61,007 nt of DNA from assembly GCA_014323785.1 (NCBI GenBank), contig JACONJ010000027.1:65001-126007 (forward strand). Direction: 5' to 3'. Within the stretch, counting starts at the first letter, position 1, and each line of letters starts with the position of its first letter. Of this stretch, positions 1-11,476 are shown one piece after another. A program made the position numbers and the translations under genes. This stretch comes from Paracoccaceae bacterium (GTDB lineage: Bacteria; Pseudomonadota; Alphaproteobacteria; Rhodobacterales; Rhodobacteraceae). The notes under the pieces are model-generated. The model was not told where the DNA came from, searched no databases, and saw nothing but the letters and a program-made list of their open reading frames with translations.

Positions 1-2204
<2,204 letters not shown>

Positions 2205-2296
2205 AGTAGAAGCTAGGCTGATAGACTCTAAGCTGGCTTTTCTGGTCAAAGCATATACCCAAACAAGTGTGCTTGGCTTGCAATGTGTCTTTTCTG

Positions 2297-2413
2297 GTTT
2301 GGTGGTCATAGCGCGAGCAAAACACCCGGCTCCATTCCGAACCCGGCCGTTAAGTGCCGTTGCGCCGATGGTACTGCATCTTAAGATGTGGGAGAGTAGG
2401 TAACCGCCAAACT
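2297..2413 (+). rRNA. rrf: 5S ribosomal RNA
   Basis: A 117-nt segment begins GTTTGGTGG and ends CCGCCAAACT, so its ends pair as helix I of 5S rRNA. It carries the conserved internal blocks GAGCAAAACACCCGGCTCC and GGGAGAGTAGG. It lies about 90 nt after the 23S 3' end, the usual rrn order. No tRNA-fMet, which often follows 5S in this order, was found behind it. Confidence 0.95.
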
Positions 2414-2443
2414 TGGAAAGACACATCCCCCCGTATCTCTCTG

Positions 2444-2492
2444 ACGATGCCCCAAATCTTTAAATTTTGGCGATTCTTTGGGGATTCATCGT
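2444..2492 (+). terminator. Interrupted stem-loop behind the rrn operon, possible terminator or processing site
   Basis: ACGATG-CCCCAAA (2444-2456) pairs with TTTGGGG (2477-2483) and, after a 3-nt bulge, with CATCGT (2487-2492). The result is a long interrupted hairpin about 30 nt after 5S. It lacks a T-tract, so an intrinsic terminator is not proven; it may be an RNase processing site or a Rho-independent element of unusual form. Confidence 0.4.
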
Positions 2493-3340
2493 GTAAGGCC
2501 AGGGGGCTAAGATAAGCCAAATTATTGAAGACATGGCAGATACAAGTTTAGAGGTTCAGCATCTCCATCACGCCGGAATTGTAGGTGATGGTGATCTTAT
2601 TGCAAGTTCGGTGTTCACCGTTGCATGACGCCCAGCCCTAACCATTCGGCTATTGGGATGACTCTATAAGGGCATATTTTTCCCGTTGTGCCACTGTCAC
2701 CCGAATCATCAGATGTTTCGACAAATTTATAGTGTGGACGCCGATAGCGTCTTAAACCCCTCCACCACAATGAAGCCGGTGTCAGTGGCGGCATGACGTC
2801 AACTCCAAATCTCCACTGAAAAAGAAATAGTAATCATGTCTTTAATAGTAATCATGTCTTTCCGGATTGTTTCAAACTCAGCCACGTGAGGTTTTCAGCG
2901 TTCCCCCGCATTGACGTGACCATGGATAGTTGCCGTAGGATAGGCACCAATCGGCGGATTAGCTTGGTCTCTCCTGCCGAACGGAAAAATGGTTTTCTCC
3001 CATGATCGGTGTTTGCTCCGCGAATCAAAACAGAACCCGGCCGAATCTTTTGTCTTGATGACTGGTCAAACCGGGTAATTGGCCCTTTGAAAGGCCTGTC
3101 TCGTACCGCGATGTTGTCGTTAATGTTGACTACTTCCGCGGCGACCTTGGTGTCTGTCCTATCGCCTCGGACCTGTTGCCACCGTGGCGTCTGTTATCTC
3201 TCGCACGATGCTGTGCCAGCCATTTCGGAACCCCGACATCCGGACCTGGATGGTCCGGCGGATTTGAATCTGATTCGACCCCATCCTATGGGCCGTGTCG
3301 TAATTCCGCTTTTCTTTCCGCACAATCGCGTCTATATGTC
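2493..3340. other. Gene-poor spacer between rrn operon and rpsO
   Basis: About 850 nt with no ORF I can support on either strand. The longest open frames (about 3009-3344 plus, 3159-3422 minus) show no recognisable family and have no convincing start signal. A truB gene, the usual upstream neighbour of rpsO in this group, is not visible. The stretch is more AT-rich than its surroundings at 2500-2900 and contains one exact tandem repeat at 2826-2861. Confidence 0.6.
2826..2861. repeat. Perfect 18-bp tandem duplication
   Basis: The unit AATAGTAATCATGTCTTT occurs twice head to tail with no mismatch (2826-2843 and 2844-2861). It lies in the gene-free spacer. The perfect identity suggests a recent slippage or duplication event; no function is evident. 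Confidence 0.9.
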
Positions 3341-3346
3341 CTGAAT

Positions 3347-3363
3347 CCACCCTTACCGGGTGG
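3347..3363 (+). promoter_or_regulatory. Stem-loop in the rpsO leader
   Basis: CCACCC (3347-3352) and GGGTGG (3358-3363) form a perfect 6-bp stem with a 5-nt loop, 74 nt before the rpsO start. ATGTCC upstream can also pair imperfectly with GGACGACAT downstream. S15 is known to repress its own mRNA through structured leaders in several bacterial groups, including Alphaproteobacteria, so a regulatory role is plausible. It is inferred only from position and base pairing. Confidence 0.35.
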
Positions 3364-3437
3364 CACATCTTCCACGGGCCTTGCTGGACGACATCCCGGC
3401 CTGTGCCACGACATAAACGCAAATTGAAGGAGTCCCG

Positions 3438-3707
3438 ATGTCGATTACCGCTGAGGAAAAACAGCGTCTGATGAAGGAATACGCAACCAAGGATGGCGAC
3501 ACCGGTTCGCCCGAAGTACAGGTTGCAATCCTGACCAGCCGCATCTCAACCTTGACAGAACATTTCAAGACCCACAAGAAGGACAACCACTCACGCCGCG
3601 GGCTTCTGATGATGGTTGCGCGGCGCCGGACGCTTTTGGACTATCTGAAAGCCAGGGATAAGGGCCGCTATACTGATCTGATCGGTCGTTTGGGCATTCG
3701 CCGCTAA
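3438..3707 (+). CDS. rpsO: 30S ribosomal protein S15
   Basis: This is the 89-residue, full-length S15 of the small ribosomal subunit. It binds the 16S rRNA central domain early in assembly. The protein carries the family core from [14 protein letters not shown] through [13 protein letters not shown] to the end RLGIRR. The start has a good Shine-Dalgarno (GAAGGAG) 7 nt upstream. It is followed by its own terminator and then by pnp, the classical rpsO-pnp arrangement. In many bacteria PNPase and S15 are co-regulated at the mRNA level. No truB is seen upstream, so here rpsO seems to have its own promoter. Confidence 0.98.
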   Translation: MSITAEEKQRLMKEYATKDGDTGSPEVQVAILTSRISTLTEHFKTHKKDNHSRRGLLMMVARRRTLLDYLKARDKGRYTDLIGRLGIRR

Positions 3708-3732
3708 GCGCGTGAAACAGATGAAGATCGAG

Positions 3733-3762
3733 GGGGCCGCATCACCCGGCCCCTTTCGTTTT
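3733..3762 (+). terminator. Intrinsic terminator after rpsO
   Basis: GGGGCCG (3733-3739), a 7-nt loop and CGGCCCC (3747-3753) form a perfect 7-bp GC stem followed by TTTCGTTTT. It lies 25 nt past the rpsO stop and separates rpsO from pnp, possibly as a partial terminator. Confidence 0.85.
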
Positions 3763-3840
3763 GGAATGGCAGCTCAAATTAACGGCAACACACCTGGCCG
3801 TAGCAGTTGCTTCCGCGCCCGCGGCCACCCAGCCGCACAT

Positions 3841-3866
3841 TTGCATGTTCCACTCTCTTGTATACT
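3841..3866 (+). promoter_or_regulatory. Possible pnp promoter
   Basis: A good -10-like TATACT (3861-3866) follows TTGCAT (3841-3846). The spacer of 14 nt is too short for a classical sigma70 site, so either the -35 is weak or only an extended -10 (TTGTATACT) is used. A second TATAGG lies at 3871. It lies downstream of the rpsO terminator and 140 nt upstream of pnp. Confidence 0.3.
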
Positions 3867-4006
3867 TGTGTATAGGAACCCAATCCAAGGCGTAATGCTT
3901 CGGCCCCGGCGTTCGCGTGAAAGAGGAAGGGGTCAGCGGTAATGGGGCCGCCATCAACACGAGGATCCCGGCAAGGGTCGGGGTACCCCCGGACAGGAAA
4001 CCATTG

Positions 4007-6121
4007 ATGTTCGATATCACAAAGAAAGAAATGCAGTGGGGCGAAGAGACGCTGACACTGGAAACCGGTCGTGTGGCCCGTCAGGCTGATGGGTCCGTAA
4101 TTGCGACTTTGGGCGAAACCTCGGTCATGGCGAATGTAACCTTCGCCAAAACGCCCAAACCGGGGCAGGATTTCTTCCCGCTGACGGTGCATTACCAAGA
4201 GAAATACTACGCCGCGGGCAAGGTACCCGGTGGGTTCTTCAAGCGCGAGGCGCGCCCGACCGAGAAAGAAACGCTGACCGCGCGGCTGATCGACCGGCCG
4301 ATCCGGCCGCTGTTCGTGCCGGGCTTTAAGAATGAAGTGCTGGTGATATGCACGGTGCTTAGCCATGATCTGGTCAATGATCCCGATATTGTGGCGATGA
4401 TCGCAGCCTCTGCCGCACTGACGATTTCGGGCGTGCCTTTCCTGGGCCCGATTGCAGGCGCACGCGTGGGCTTTGAGGATGGTAAATACATCCTGAACCC
4501 GACTGTCGATGACATGCACGATCTGCGCAGCAACCCTGATCAGCGCCTGGACCTGGTCGTCGCGGGTACCAAGGACGCGGTGATGATGGTTGAATCCGAG
4601 GCCTATGAGCTAACCGAGGCTGAAATGCTCGGTGCCGTGACCTTTGCGCATCGGCAAATCCAGCCGGTGCTCGACCTGATCATTGCTTTGGCCGAAGACG
4701 CGGCGAAATATCCATTCGAATTTACCCCGCCGGATTACGCGAAACTTTCCGCCGCGATTGCCGCTGCCGGTGAAAGCCGTATGCGCGAGGCTTACGCCAT
4801 CACCGACAAACTTGAGCGGCAGAATGCTGTCGCCGCCGCGAAAGAGGCGATCAAGGCAAGCCTAACGGAAGAGCAGCTGGCGGATGAAAACCTCGGTCCT
4901 GCCTTGAAAGCGTTGGAAGCGGCCGTGCTGCGCGCTGACGTGGTGAAGAACGGTCGCCGAATCGATGGCCGCGCACTGGATGAGGTACGGGATATCGACT
5001 GCCAGACGGGCGTGCTGCCGCGCACCCACGGCTCGGCACTGTTTACCCGGGGTGAGACGCAGGGCCTGGTTATCACCACGCTGGGTACCGGCGAAGATGA
5101 GCAGTTCATTGATGCGCTGCACGGAACCTTCAAATCGAATTTCCTGCTGCATTACAATTTCCCGCCCTACTCGGTGGGTGAAACCGGGCGCATGGGCCCC
5201 CCGGGCCGGCGCGAGATTGGCCACGGGAAGCTGGCTTGGCGTGCGCTGCAGGCGGTTTTGCCTGCCGCGACGGATTTCCCCTATACGGTGCGCGTGGTCT
5301 CGGAGATCACGGAATCGAACGGCTCCTCCTCAATGGCATCTGTCTGTGGCGGATCTCTGTCCATGATGGATGCTGGTGTGCCGCTGAAGGCACCGGTGGC
5401 CGGGGTGGCCATGGGCCTGGTGCTGGAAGAGGATGGATCCTACGGGATATTAACCGACATCCTGGGCGATGAGGATCACCTGGGCGACATGGATTTTAAG
5501 GTTGCCGGTACCGAGGCTGGTATCACATCTTTGCAGATGGATATCAAGGTCACGGGCATCACGCCCGAGATTATGCAGAAAGCCCTGGCGCAGGCCAGGG
5601 AAGGCCGGATGCACATCCTGGGCGAGATGGCAAAATCTATCACCAGTGCGCAGGAGTTCTCGATCCATGCGCCACGGATCGAGACCATGCAAGTACCGAC
5701 AGACAAGATCCGCGAAGTCATCGGCTCGGGCGGCAAGGTAATCCGCGAGATTGTCGAGGTCTCAGGTGCCAGGGTGGACATCAACGACGATGGCATCATC
5801 AAGATCGCCAGCCCCAATGGCGAAGCCATCCGCAAGGCCCGTGACATGATCCACTCGATCGTGGCCGAACCCGAGGTCGGCAAAATTTACAGGGGTATGG
5901 TCGTGAAGGTTGTCGCATTCGGTGCCTTCGTGAACTTCTTCGGTAAGCGCGACGGGCTGGTGCATGTCAGCCAGATCGAGAACCGTCGACTGATGCATCC
6001 CTCGGACGTTCTGCAAGAGGGCCAAGAGGTCTGGGTCAAATTTATCGGCTTCGATGATCGCGGGAAGTTCCGGCTCGCCATGAAGATGGTCAACCAGGAA
6101 ACCGGCAAAGATATGGCCTGA
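4007..6121 (+). CDS. pnp: Polyribonucleotide nucleotidyltransferase (PNPase)
   Basis: PNPase degrades RNA 3' to 5' by phosphorolysis and is a core degradosome enzyme in the cytoplasm. The 704-residue protein has the full domain order: RNase PH 1, the alpha-helical linker, RNase PH 2, a KH domain with the loop IGSGGKVI near residue 570, and an S1 domain ([18 protein letters not shown]) at the C-terminus. The catalytic acidic motif [16 protein letters not shown] is present. The start at [12 protein letters not shown] was chosen because homologs begin this way and CAGGA precedes it; the frame is open 30 codons further upstream without similarity. Length is close to alphaproteobacterial homologs. 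A strong terminator follows. Confidence 0.97.
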   Translation: MFDITKKEMQWGEETLTLETGRVARQADGSVIATLGETSVMANVTFAKTPKPGQDFFPLTVHYQEKYYAAGKVPGGFFKREARPTEKETLTARLIDRPIRPLFVPGFKNEVLVICTVLSHDLVNDPDIVAMIAASAALTISGVPFLGPIAGARVGFEDGKYILNPTVDDMHDLRSNPDQRLDLVVAGTKDAVMMVESEAYELTEAEMLGAVTFAHRQIQPVLDLIIALAEDAAKYPFEFTPPDYAKLSAAIAAAGESRMREAYAITDKLERQNAVAAAKEAIKASLTEEQLADENLGPALKALEAAVLRADVVKNGRRIDGRALDEVRDIDCQTGVLPRTHGSALFTRGETQGLVITTLGTGEDEQFIDALHGTFKSNFLLHYNFPPYSVGETGRMGPPGRREIGHGKLAWRALQAVLPAATDFPYTVRVVSEITESNGSSSMASVCGGSLSMMDAGVPLKAPVAGVAMGLVLEEDGSYGILTDILGDEDHLGDMDFKVAGTEAGITSLQMDIKVTGITPEIMQKALAQAREGRMHILGEMAKSITSAQEFSIHAPRIETMQVPTDKIREVIGSGGKVIREIVEVSGARVDINDDGIIKIASPNGEAIRKARDMIHSIVAEPEVGKIYRGMVVKVVAFGAFVNFFGKRDGLVHVSQIENRRLMHPSDVLQEGQEVWVKFIGFDDRGKFRLAMKMVNQETGKDMA

Positions 6122-6160
6122 TAAAACGCGGCGCGGTCTGCACCCCCGTTCAAAAGACGC

Positions 6161-6193
6161 AAGGAGCCCCGCTGGTGCGGGGCTTTTCCTTGT
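6161..6193 (+). terminator. Intrinsic terminator after pnp
   Basis: GCCCCGC (6166-6172), loop TGGT and GCGGGGC (6177-6183) are followed by TTTT. An outer AAGGA/TCCTT pair extends the hairpin. It lies 44 nt past the pnp stop. Confidence 0.92.
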
Positions 6194-6454
6194 GAATGAC
6201 AGGACAGGGTCACACTGCCATTGACGCACGAATTCCCGTCCGACGCTTGGTGTACCCTGTCCGCATGGCGCAGGTGTTACACGCCAGAGCTTTGCTGGAA
6301 TACGCTGGTTCAATTCCGGCCCCGGGGATGCCTGCCGGGCCTTGCCTCTGGCAAAACCTTCGATGATCCAGGAGGGGCGACCAGGGGGTGCCTTTGACAG
6401 GGGACACGGGGGACAGGCCCCGGCATGTCGTTGCCCCGCTACGCCATTAGACCA

Positions 6455-6545
6455 TCGTCCGCGCTTCGCGCGGGTGCATCCTGCGCACAGGATTTGCAAG
6501 TTATCGGGGTGGTCGGGGCCACCGCGGGATTTGGGCCATTTTGCT
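6455..6545 (-). pseudogene. Remnant of an HNH endonuclease domain
   Basis: Read on the minus strand, this segment gives PKSRGGPDHPDNLQILCAGC followed by TRAKRGR. This is the second half of a typical HNH nuclease core: the SRGGxDxxxNLQxLC segment, a CxxC zinc pair and a basic tail. The first histidine block is not readable in the same frame. The frame runs on into pnp antisense sequence with no plausible protein, so the gene is truncated and inactive. The surrounding 6194-6920 stretch holds no other gene. HNH domains of this type occur in restriction, homing and phage proteins; the parent family cannot be decided. The match rests on pattern recognition only. Confidence 0.45.
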
Positions 6546-6920
6546 GTTACGCCCTTAGCTTGTCGGCGTTTCCATGGTGTCGGGGGCCATGTCCGCCAAG
6601 CGATCATGCAGAATAAATAAGTGTGCAGAAGGTCGCCGTTGTGCTCCAGAACCTCCATCCCCCGTGGCAAGAATCGATCACGTGTAGAACGCCTGCCGCA
6701 AACCGCACCTTGCCGTGGGCTCAGCCCCACCAAGACACCAGCTTTTGGCATATGCCTGCTCCTTTTCATAAATAGTTGAATTTCTGCCGCAAGAGCGTTC
6801 CCCAACCTTTGAATTCAGGGTAGTCTTTTGATGTGAAACTTGGCATACCCGCCACTGCGAAAGTAGAGCATAACCCCGAATGCGGGTGAGAGGCGGAATA
6901 GGCCGGAGGCCGTTGAAAAG

Positions 6921-7451
6921 ATGAAATATCTTGTGTTAGGTGTCCTTGCAAGCACCGTGCTGGCCCTGATGGCGGGGGCTTCATGGGCGCAGGACATCTC
7001 CACCAATCGTGTAAATGCAGAGAGGGACTGGAGTGTTTTTGTCGAGGATGATCCAACGCAATGCTGGGTTGTCTCTGCCCCGCGTGACACCGTTAACACC
7101 CGCGATGGCCAGGTTGTCAACGTGCGGCGCGGTGAGATTCGGATGTTCGTCAGCTACTGGCCCAACTTGGGAAAGCAGGGCGAGGTCTCTTTTACCGGTG
7201 GCTATCCCTTTGCCGAAGGGTCCACCGTATTGGTGCAGATCGGAGATTCTGACTTTATGCTCTTCACCGAGGGGGACATGGCTTGGGCCGCCGACGAGCA
7301 GGAGGATCAGCGCATTATCACCGCGATGAAGCGCGGGGTCGAGGCGGTGCTGACCGCACGCTCCACCCGGGGGACACAGACCCGCGATACCTTTTCACTT
7401 CTGGGTTTCACCGCCGCGGTCCAGGATGCCGCGGAACGCTGCGGCGAATAG
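6921..7451 (+). CDS. Invasion associated locus B (IalB) family protein
   Basis: A 176-residue secreted protein. Residues 1-23 form a Sec signal peptide (hydrophobic core LVLGVLASTVLALMAG, cleavage after SWA). The mature part carries the IalB pattern: an early TQCWVV with Cys48, a long beta-rich body, and a terminal ERCGE with Cys174; these two cysteines probably form a disulfide. IalB proteins are periplasmic or surface proteins, named from Bartonella, and widespread in free-living Alphaproteobacteria with no settled function. A GGAGG lies 11 nt upstream of the start. The gene precedes rlmN, an order common in this group. Confidence 0.88.
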   Translation: MKYLVLGVLASTVLALMAGASWAQDISTNRVNAERDWSVFVEDDPTQCWVVSAPRDTVNTRDGQVVNVRRGEIRMFVSYWPNLGKQGEVSFTGGYPFAEGSTVLVQIGDSDFMLFTEGDMAWAADEQEDQRIITAMKRGVEAVLTARSTRGTQTRDTFSLLGFTAAVQDAAERCGE

Positions 7452-7523
7452 ACGTTCAGGGTTTGCCTTGCTGCGTGGATGCAGGTATGCGTCCGCGACC
7501 TGCCCGGCAGAAAGCCGCGACCG

Positions 7524-8678
7524 ATGCCCGCAATTACCCCGATCACGCAGGACGTTCTGACCATTCCGCGCGCATTGCCGAAGGGGCCCGTGAATCTGGT
7601 CGGGCTAACCCGTGCGCAGATGCGGGCGGCGTTGATTGCGGCAGGCACGCCTGAAAAGCAGGCGAAGATGCGCCTGGGCCAGATTTGGCAGTGGATCTAT
7701 CAAAAGGGTGTCTGGGATTTCAACGCAATGACCAATCTTGGTAAAGCCTATCGTGCGGTGCTCGCCGAACGCTTTGTGATCGCCCTGCCCAATGTCATCT
7801 CTCGTCAGATATCATCTGACGGCACGCGGAAATACCTGGTGCGCATCACCGGTGGCCATGAGGTTGAGGTTGTCTATATCCCCGAGGAGGATCGCGGAAC
7901 GCTCTGCATCTCATCCCAGGTGGGCTGTACGCTAACCTGTTCCTTCTGCCACACAGGCACACAGAAACTGGTGCGTAACCTGACCGCCGGAGAGATTATC
8001 GGGCAGGTCATACTGGTACGGGACGATTTGGGCGAATGGCCCGATCCCGGCGAGGGCATGGGGGAACGGCCACGCCTGCTAAGCAATATCGTGTTGATGG
8101 GCATGGGGGAACCGCTTTACAATTTCGAAAATGTCCGTGACGCGATGAAAATCGCCATGGACCCGGAGGGCATATCGCTTAGCCGTCGGCGCATCACGCT
8201 GTCCACATCGGGTGTGGTGCCCGGGATTGCGCGTACGGCGGAAGAAATCGGCTGCATGCTGGCTGTCAGCTTCCACGGCACAACGGATGAGGTGCGCAGC
8301 AATCTGGTGCCGATCAACAGGAAATGGCCGATTGCCGCGTTGCTGGACGCGCTGCGCGCCTATCCCAAGTTGTCGAATTCCGAAAGGATTACCTTTGAGT
8401 ATGTGATGCTGAAGGGTGTGAATGACAGCGATGAGGATGCACATCGGCTGGTCAGGCTGATCCGGGGGATCCCCGCGAAGATCAACCTGATCCCGTTCAA
8501 CGCATGGCCCGGCGCACCTTATGAGCGGCCGGAGTGGGGGCGGATCAAACGTTTTGCCGATATCGTTTACAAGGCCGGATACGCGAGCCCCATCCGAACC
8601 CCACGGGGAGAGGACATTATGGCCGCCTGTGGCCAATTGAAATCCGCCACGGAACGGGCGCGAACGACCTGCCGTTAG
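7524..8678 (+). CDS. rlmN: Dual-specificity 23S rRNA/tRNA adenine-C2 methyltransferase RlmN
   Basis: RlmN is a radical SAM enzyme that methylates C2 of A2503 in 23S rRNA and A37 in a set of tRNAs. The 384-residue protein shows the cluster motif CTLTCSFC (Cys135, 139, 142). Cys128 ([10 protein letters not shown]) and Cys369 (MAACGQLK) match the two mechanistic cysteines of the family. [12 protein letters not shown] and a Ser/Gly-rich SAM region follow. The start at [10 protein letters not shown] is preferred over a longer frame beginning at 7479, because the extra residues ([10 protein letters not shown]) are not family-like. The stop overlaps the convergent L,D-transpeptidase gene by 4 nt. 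Confidence 0.95.
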   Translation: MPAITPITQDVLTIPRALPKGPVNLVGLTRAQMRAALIAAGTPEKQAKMRLGQIWQWIYQKGVWDFNAMTNLGKAYRAVLAERFVIALPNVISRQISSDGTRKYLVRITGGHEVEVVYIPEEDRGTLCISSQVGCTLTCSFCHTGTQKLVRNLTAGEIIGQVILVRDDLGEWPDPGEGMGERPRLLSNIVLMGMGEPLYNFENVRDAMKIAMDPEGISLSRRRITLSTSGVVPGIARTAEEIGCMLAVSFHGTTDEVRSNLVPINRKWPIAALLDALRAYPKLSNSERITFEYVMLKGVNDSDEDAHRLVRLIRGIPAKINLIPFNAWPGAPYERPEWGRIKRFADIVYKAGYASPIRTPRGEDIMAACGQLKSATERARTTCR

Positions 8679-9271
8679 ATTATCAACACTTGCGTGCCGC
8701 GACGTGCCACCCCGAACAATTCCGCGATGTGCTCATTATAGAGCCCGATGCAGCCATTCGACGACCGCCGCCCGATCTTGCGCGTGTCGTGGGTGCCGTG
8801 GATGCGATAATAGGTCCAGCTGAGATGCAGCGCATGGGTACCCAGAGGATTGTCGGGACCGGGCGGAATATAGGGTGGCCATTCCGGATTGCGTTCCAGC
8901 ATTGACGGTGTGGGCCGCCAGTCGGGGCCTTCCACAAGGCGTACGACCTCGGTCCGGCCGCGCCGCGTCAAATCCTCGGTCATAGGAACCGACGTGGGAT
9001 ACAGCCGATAGACGCTTTGATCCTCGCTCCAATAATGCAGGGCGCGAGAGGTGAGATCGACCAGAATCGCGCCTTTGCGCGTGTCGCTGAAATAAGGGTG
9101 CCAATCAAGCGTCCGAAAGCTGGAAATGTTGCGCCGGACCGAGGTGGAGATATCCCGCTCGATATCAACGGTGCCAGTCCCGGTCTGCGCCACTGCGGGT
9201 GCGGCCAAGCCAGCGGCAGCACTACCCAGAAACAGGCGGCGGCTCAGCGCGTGCGGCCAATTTTCTGCCAT
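8675..9271 (-). CDS. L,D-transpeptidase (YkuD domain), Tat-type signal
   Basis: YkuD-family enzymes cross-link peptidoglycan stem peptides (3-3 links) or attach proteins to the wall, using a cysteine nucleophile. The 198-residue protein starts with a twin-arginine type leader ([16 protein letters not shown]), so export folded to the periplasm is likely. The catalytic motif is HGTHD (His158) followed by [10 protein letters not shown] (Cys174). A preceding segment, [14 protein letters not shown], is the usual substrate-side loop. The gene is convergent with rlmN and overlaps its stop by 4 nt. A second YkuD gene lies at 10029-10547, so two paralogues of different export type sit 0.8 kb apart. 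Confidence 0.92.
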   Translation of the reverse strand: MAENWPHALSRRLFLGSAAAGLAAPAVAQTGTGTVDIERDISTSVRRNISSFRTLDWHPYFSDTRKGAILVDLTSRALHYWSEDQSVYRLYPTSVPMTEDLTRRGRTEVVRLVEGPDWRPTPSMLERNPEWPPYIPPGPDNPLGTHALHLSWTYYRIHGTHDTRKIGRRSSNGCIGLYNEHIAELFGVARRGTQVLII

Positions 9272-9438
9272 GGTACCCCTCTAATCGCTGAATTCAGTGC
9301 ATACTTTACCCGCCAGTGCCAGGCCGCGCAAATCAAAATCCGGTAAACCGGGCAGAACGCCGCCGTTTTGTATTTGAATGGCCGAGGATTGGCCTGTATG
9401 CACGGGGCCGGGATCGGGCATGGATGACAGGTTCAGAC

Positions 9439-10032
9439 ATGAAACGGCGGATATTTCTTGCGCTTTCCGGTGTGGCAACTCTGGTCGGCTGCGCCGGGTC
9501 CGGGGTACCCCCGCAAGCGGAACTGCCCCCCGACGGCCAGCCTTTGCCCGTGATTTACCGAATCGACCCGGATGATGAGTTGCGCATCCGGTTTCGTGTG
9601 CTGGACAATGTGAATTCCCTGCGTGCAGTCGCGGGTGCGCAGCCTTTGGTTCTGAATGCAGGGTTGAATGCCGCCGCGGCCACGCACGTGCGCGATATGT
9701 CACTTCAGAACCGCCCCTGGCATTTCGGGTCTGACGGATCCTCTCCCATCGACCGGGCGCGGCGGGTTGGTTATCGCGGCACGGTTCTGGGCGAAAACAT
9801 ATCGGAAACCTATGAGTCCGAGCTGGAAACCATCGTCGCCTGGATGCAACAGCCGGACACACGCGGCGTGATTACCGACCCGGCGGCGCGGGATTTCGGC
9901 TTTGCCTTTTTTCAGGAAGAGAACGGCAAGGTCTGGTGGACGATGATGACTGGTGACGGTGCGGCTAGGGCACAAAACGTGCCGACCCCGGGCGTTCGGG
10001 CCAATACCGGTGCTGTCGTGGTGGCCCCTTAG
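9439..10032 (+). CDS. CAP (SCP/PR1-like) domain lipoprotein
   Basis: A 197-residue lipoprotein with a leader ending in a lipobox-like TLVGC (Cys18). From about residue 60 it carries a CAP domain: LRAVAGAQPLVLNAGLN, a HVRDM helix, GENISE and GFAFFQEENGKVWWTMM, all typical of bacterial SCP/PR1-like proteins. Their function in bacteria is not established; cell-envelope and extracellular roles are discussed. The start MKRRIF was chosen because it gives a proper leader; the frame is open upstream from 9316. Its stop overlaps the stop of the convergent YkuD lipoprotein by 4 nt. Confidence 0.85.
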   Translation: MKRRIFLALSGVATLVGCAGSGVPPQAELPPDGQPLPVIYRIDPDDELRIRFRVLDNVNSLRAVAGAQPLVLNAGLNAAAATHVRDMSLQNRPWHFGSDGSSPIDRARRVGYRGTVLGENISETYESELETIVAWMQQPDTRGVITDPAARDFGFAFFQEENGKVWWTMMTGDGAARAQNVPTPGVRANTGAVVVAP

Positions 10033-10547
10033 GGGAAGATGTCGATAATTGTCCCGTTCTGGACCATGGCATAGACCTGCCGCATTTCGGCATTGGTCAC
10101 GGCGATGCAGCCCTGTGTCCAATCATCGGCGTGCCGGAATGCGTGCGGTGTACCGTGGATAAAGATGTCGCCCCCGGCGGATTTGCCAAGTGCGGTGGCC
10201 TCGGCGCGGTCCCGTGCGTTCGGGTAGCTGATGCCAAGCGACAGGTAGAAGCGGCTATTGGGGTTGCGCCGGTTGATGGCGTAGCGGCCCTCGGGCGTGC
10301 GGCCATCGCCCTCAATCTGCTTATCGCCCACTGGTGCAAAGCCAAGCTCAACCCCATAGGCTTTCAGCACCTCGTCGTGGTGGAACAGATACATCCGGCG
10401 GGTGCTTTTGTGAATCTCGATGCGGGTGACATCGGGGCCGTCATAGTAGATGAACTTTGACTCGGGGGTGTTATAGCCGATGTGTTTTGAACACCCCGCT
10501 GCGGTCAGCATGACCACAGCACACAGCACACCCATCACAAGACGCAT
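10029..10547 (-). CDS. L,D-transpeptidase (YkuD domain) lipoprotein
   Basis: A 172-residue protein with the leader MRLVMGVLCAVVMLTAAGC, a clear lipobox with Cys19. The YkuD domain contains EGDGRTPEGRYAINRRNP, then IFIHGTPH and DDWTQGCIAVTN, which carry the catalytic His and Cys. It is probably anchored to a periplasmic membrane face and acts on peptidoglycan. The start was placed at MRLVMG rather than the upstream in-frame codon at 10589 because the leader begins there. The two neighbouring YkuD genes differ in anchoring and are not recent duplicates. Confidence 0.92.
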   Translation of the reverse strand: MRLVMGVLCAVVMLTAAGCSKHIGYNTPESKFIYYDGPDVTRIEIHKSTRRMYLFHHDEVLKAYGVELGFAPVGDKQIEGDGRTPEGRYAINRRNPNSRFYLSLGISYPNARDRAEATALGKSAGGDIFIHGTPHAFRHADDWTQGCIAVTNAEMRQVYAMVQNGTIIDIFP

Positions 10548-10612
10548 CGGCTGGCCCTCTCTGGTTGAACTCCGGGGGGCTGGTAACACGGAACCCCGGG
10601 TACAGGGAATGA

Positions 10613-11476
10613 CTATTCCATATCCTCAGCTGCCAAAAGTGCCTTCAGGCCGCTGCGATAGTCGGGATATCGCAGTCGGATACCCAATTCCGTTTTGATT
10701 CGGCTGTTATCGACACGTTTGCTTTCGGCATAGAAACTGCGCGCCATCGCGGTCATCCCGGCCTTTTCAATGGGGATCGCGGGGGGTATGGGCAGGCCCA
10801 GAAGTTTCGCGGCGTGGGCGATCACGTCCTGCGGCGGGGTGGCCTTGTCATCGCAGACGTTATAGGTCCGCCCCCCGAACACGGGAGATTGCATCGATGC
10901 CCAAAGAACCTGCGCGATATCGTCAACATGGATGCGGTTGAAGACCTGGCCCGGCTTGATAATCCGCCGTGCCGCCCCGCCCCGCACCTTGGCAAACGGT
11001 CCGCGCCCGGGGCCATAGATGCCCGCAAGCCGAAAGATATGCAGCGGTGCGCCTGTCTCTGCCGCCAGGGCCTGCCATGCCTGCTCGGCCTTCACTCGCG
11101 CCACGCCGCGTGCCGTTGAAGGGATCAGGGGGGTATCCTCTGTCACCCATCCGCCCGCATGGTCGCCGTAGACACCAGTGGTAGACAGATAGCCGATCCA
11201 GGTCTTGTCCCCCGCGACCGCCGCGATCCGGTCGCGCAGGGCCGATAACACGGGGTCACCCCCGGGGCCCGGCCCGGCAGAGACAAGAAGATGGGTTGCC
11301 CGGTCCAGATCATCTGTCAGGTCGTCGCCGGGAAACTGACGGGCAATGATCCCCGTTTCCGCCAGCACCGTGGCCCGTTCGGCGGTTCGGGTTGTTCCGA
11401 TCACCTTCCACCCCTGCGGCAAGACCCGCGCCAGTCCTTGTGCCGAATATCCGTGGCCGAAACTCAAAAGGATCAT
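10613..11476 (-). CDS. NAD(P)-dependent sugar-epimerase-like oxidoreductase (YeeZ type)
   Basis: A 287-residue atypical SDR. The N-terminal Rossmann motif is [18 protein letters not shown], and the middle carries [18 protein letters not shown] and [10 protein letters not shown], typical of YeeZ/epimerase-like proteins. The precise substrate is unknown. The start codon overlaps the stop of queG by 4 nt (ATGA), so both are translated from one transcript with GST and queG upstream. The first in-frame start at 11497 lies inside queG and adds no family sequence. Confidence 0.82.
   Translation of the reverse strand: MILLSFGHGYSAQGLARVLPQGWKVIGTTRTAERATVLAETGIIARQFPGDDLTDDLDRATHLLVSAGPGPGGDPVLSALRDRIAAVAGDKTWIGYLSTTGVYGDHAGGWVTEDTPLIPSTARGVARVKAEQAWQALAAETGAPLHIFRLAGIYGPGRGPFAKVRGGAARRIIKPGQVFNRIHVDDIAQVLWASMQSPVFGGRTYNVCDDKATPPQDVIAHAAKLLGLPIPPAIPIEKAGMTAMARSFYAESKRVDNSRIKTELGIRLRYPDYRSGLKALLAAEDME

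Noticed and set aside
6265-6335. tRNA-like fold with a T-arm GCTGGTTCAATTCCGGC and a possible anticodon arm CCAG-AGCTTTG-CTGG
   Set aside because: No pairing acceptor stem upstream and an overlapping D-stem; no working tRNA can be drawn. It may be a very old remnant or chance.
5762-6805. Long open frame on the minus strand across the end of pnp
   Set aside because: Most of it is antisense to pnp. Only the HNH-like part in the gap is of interest.
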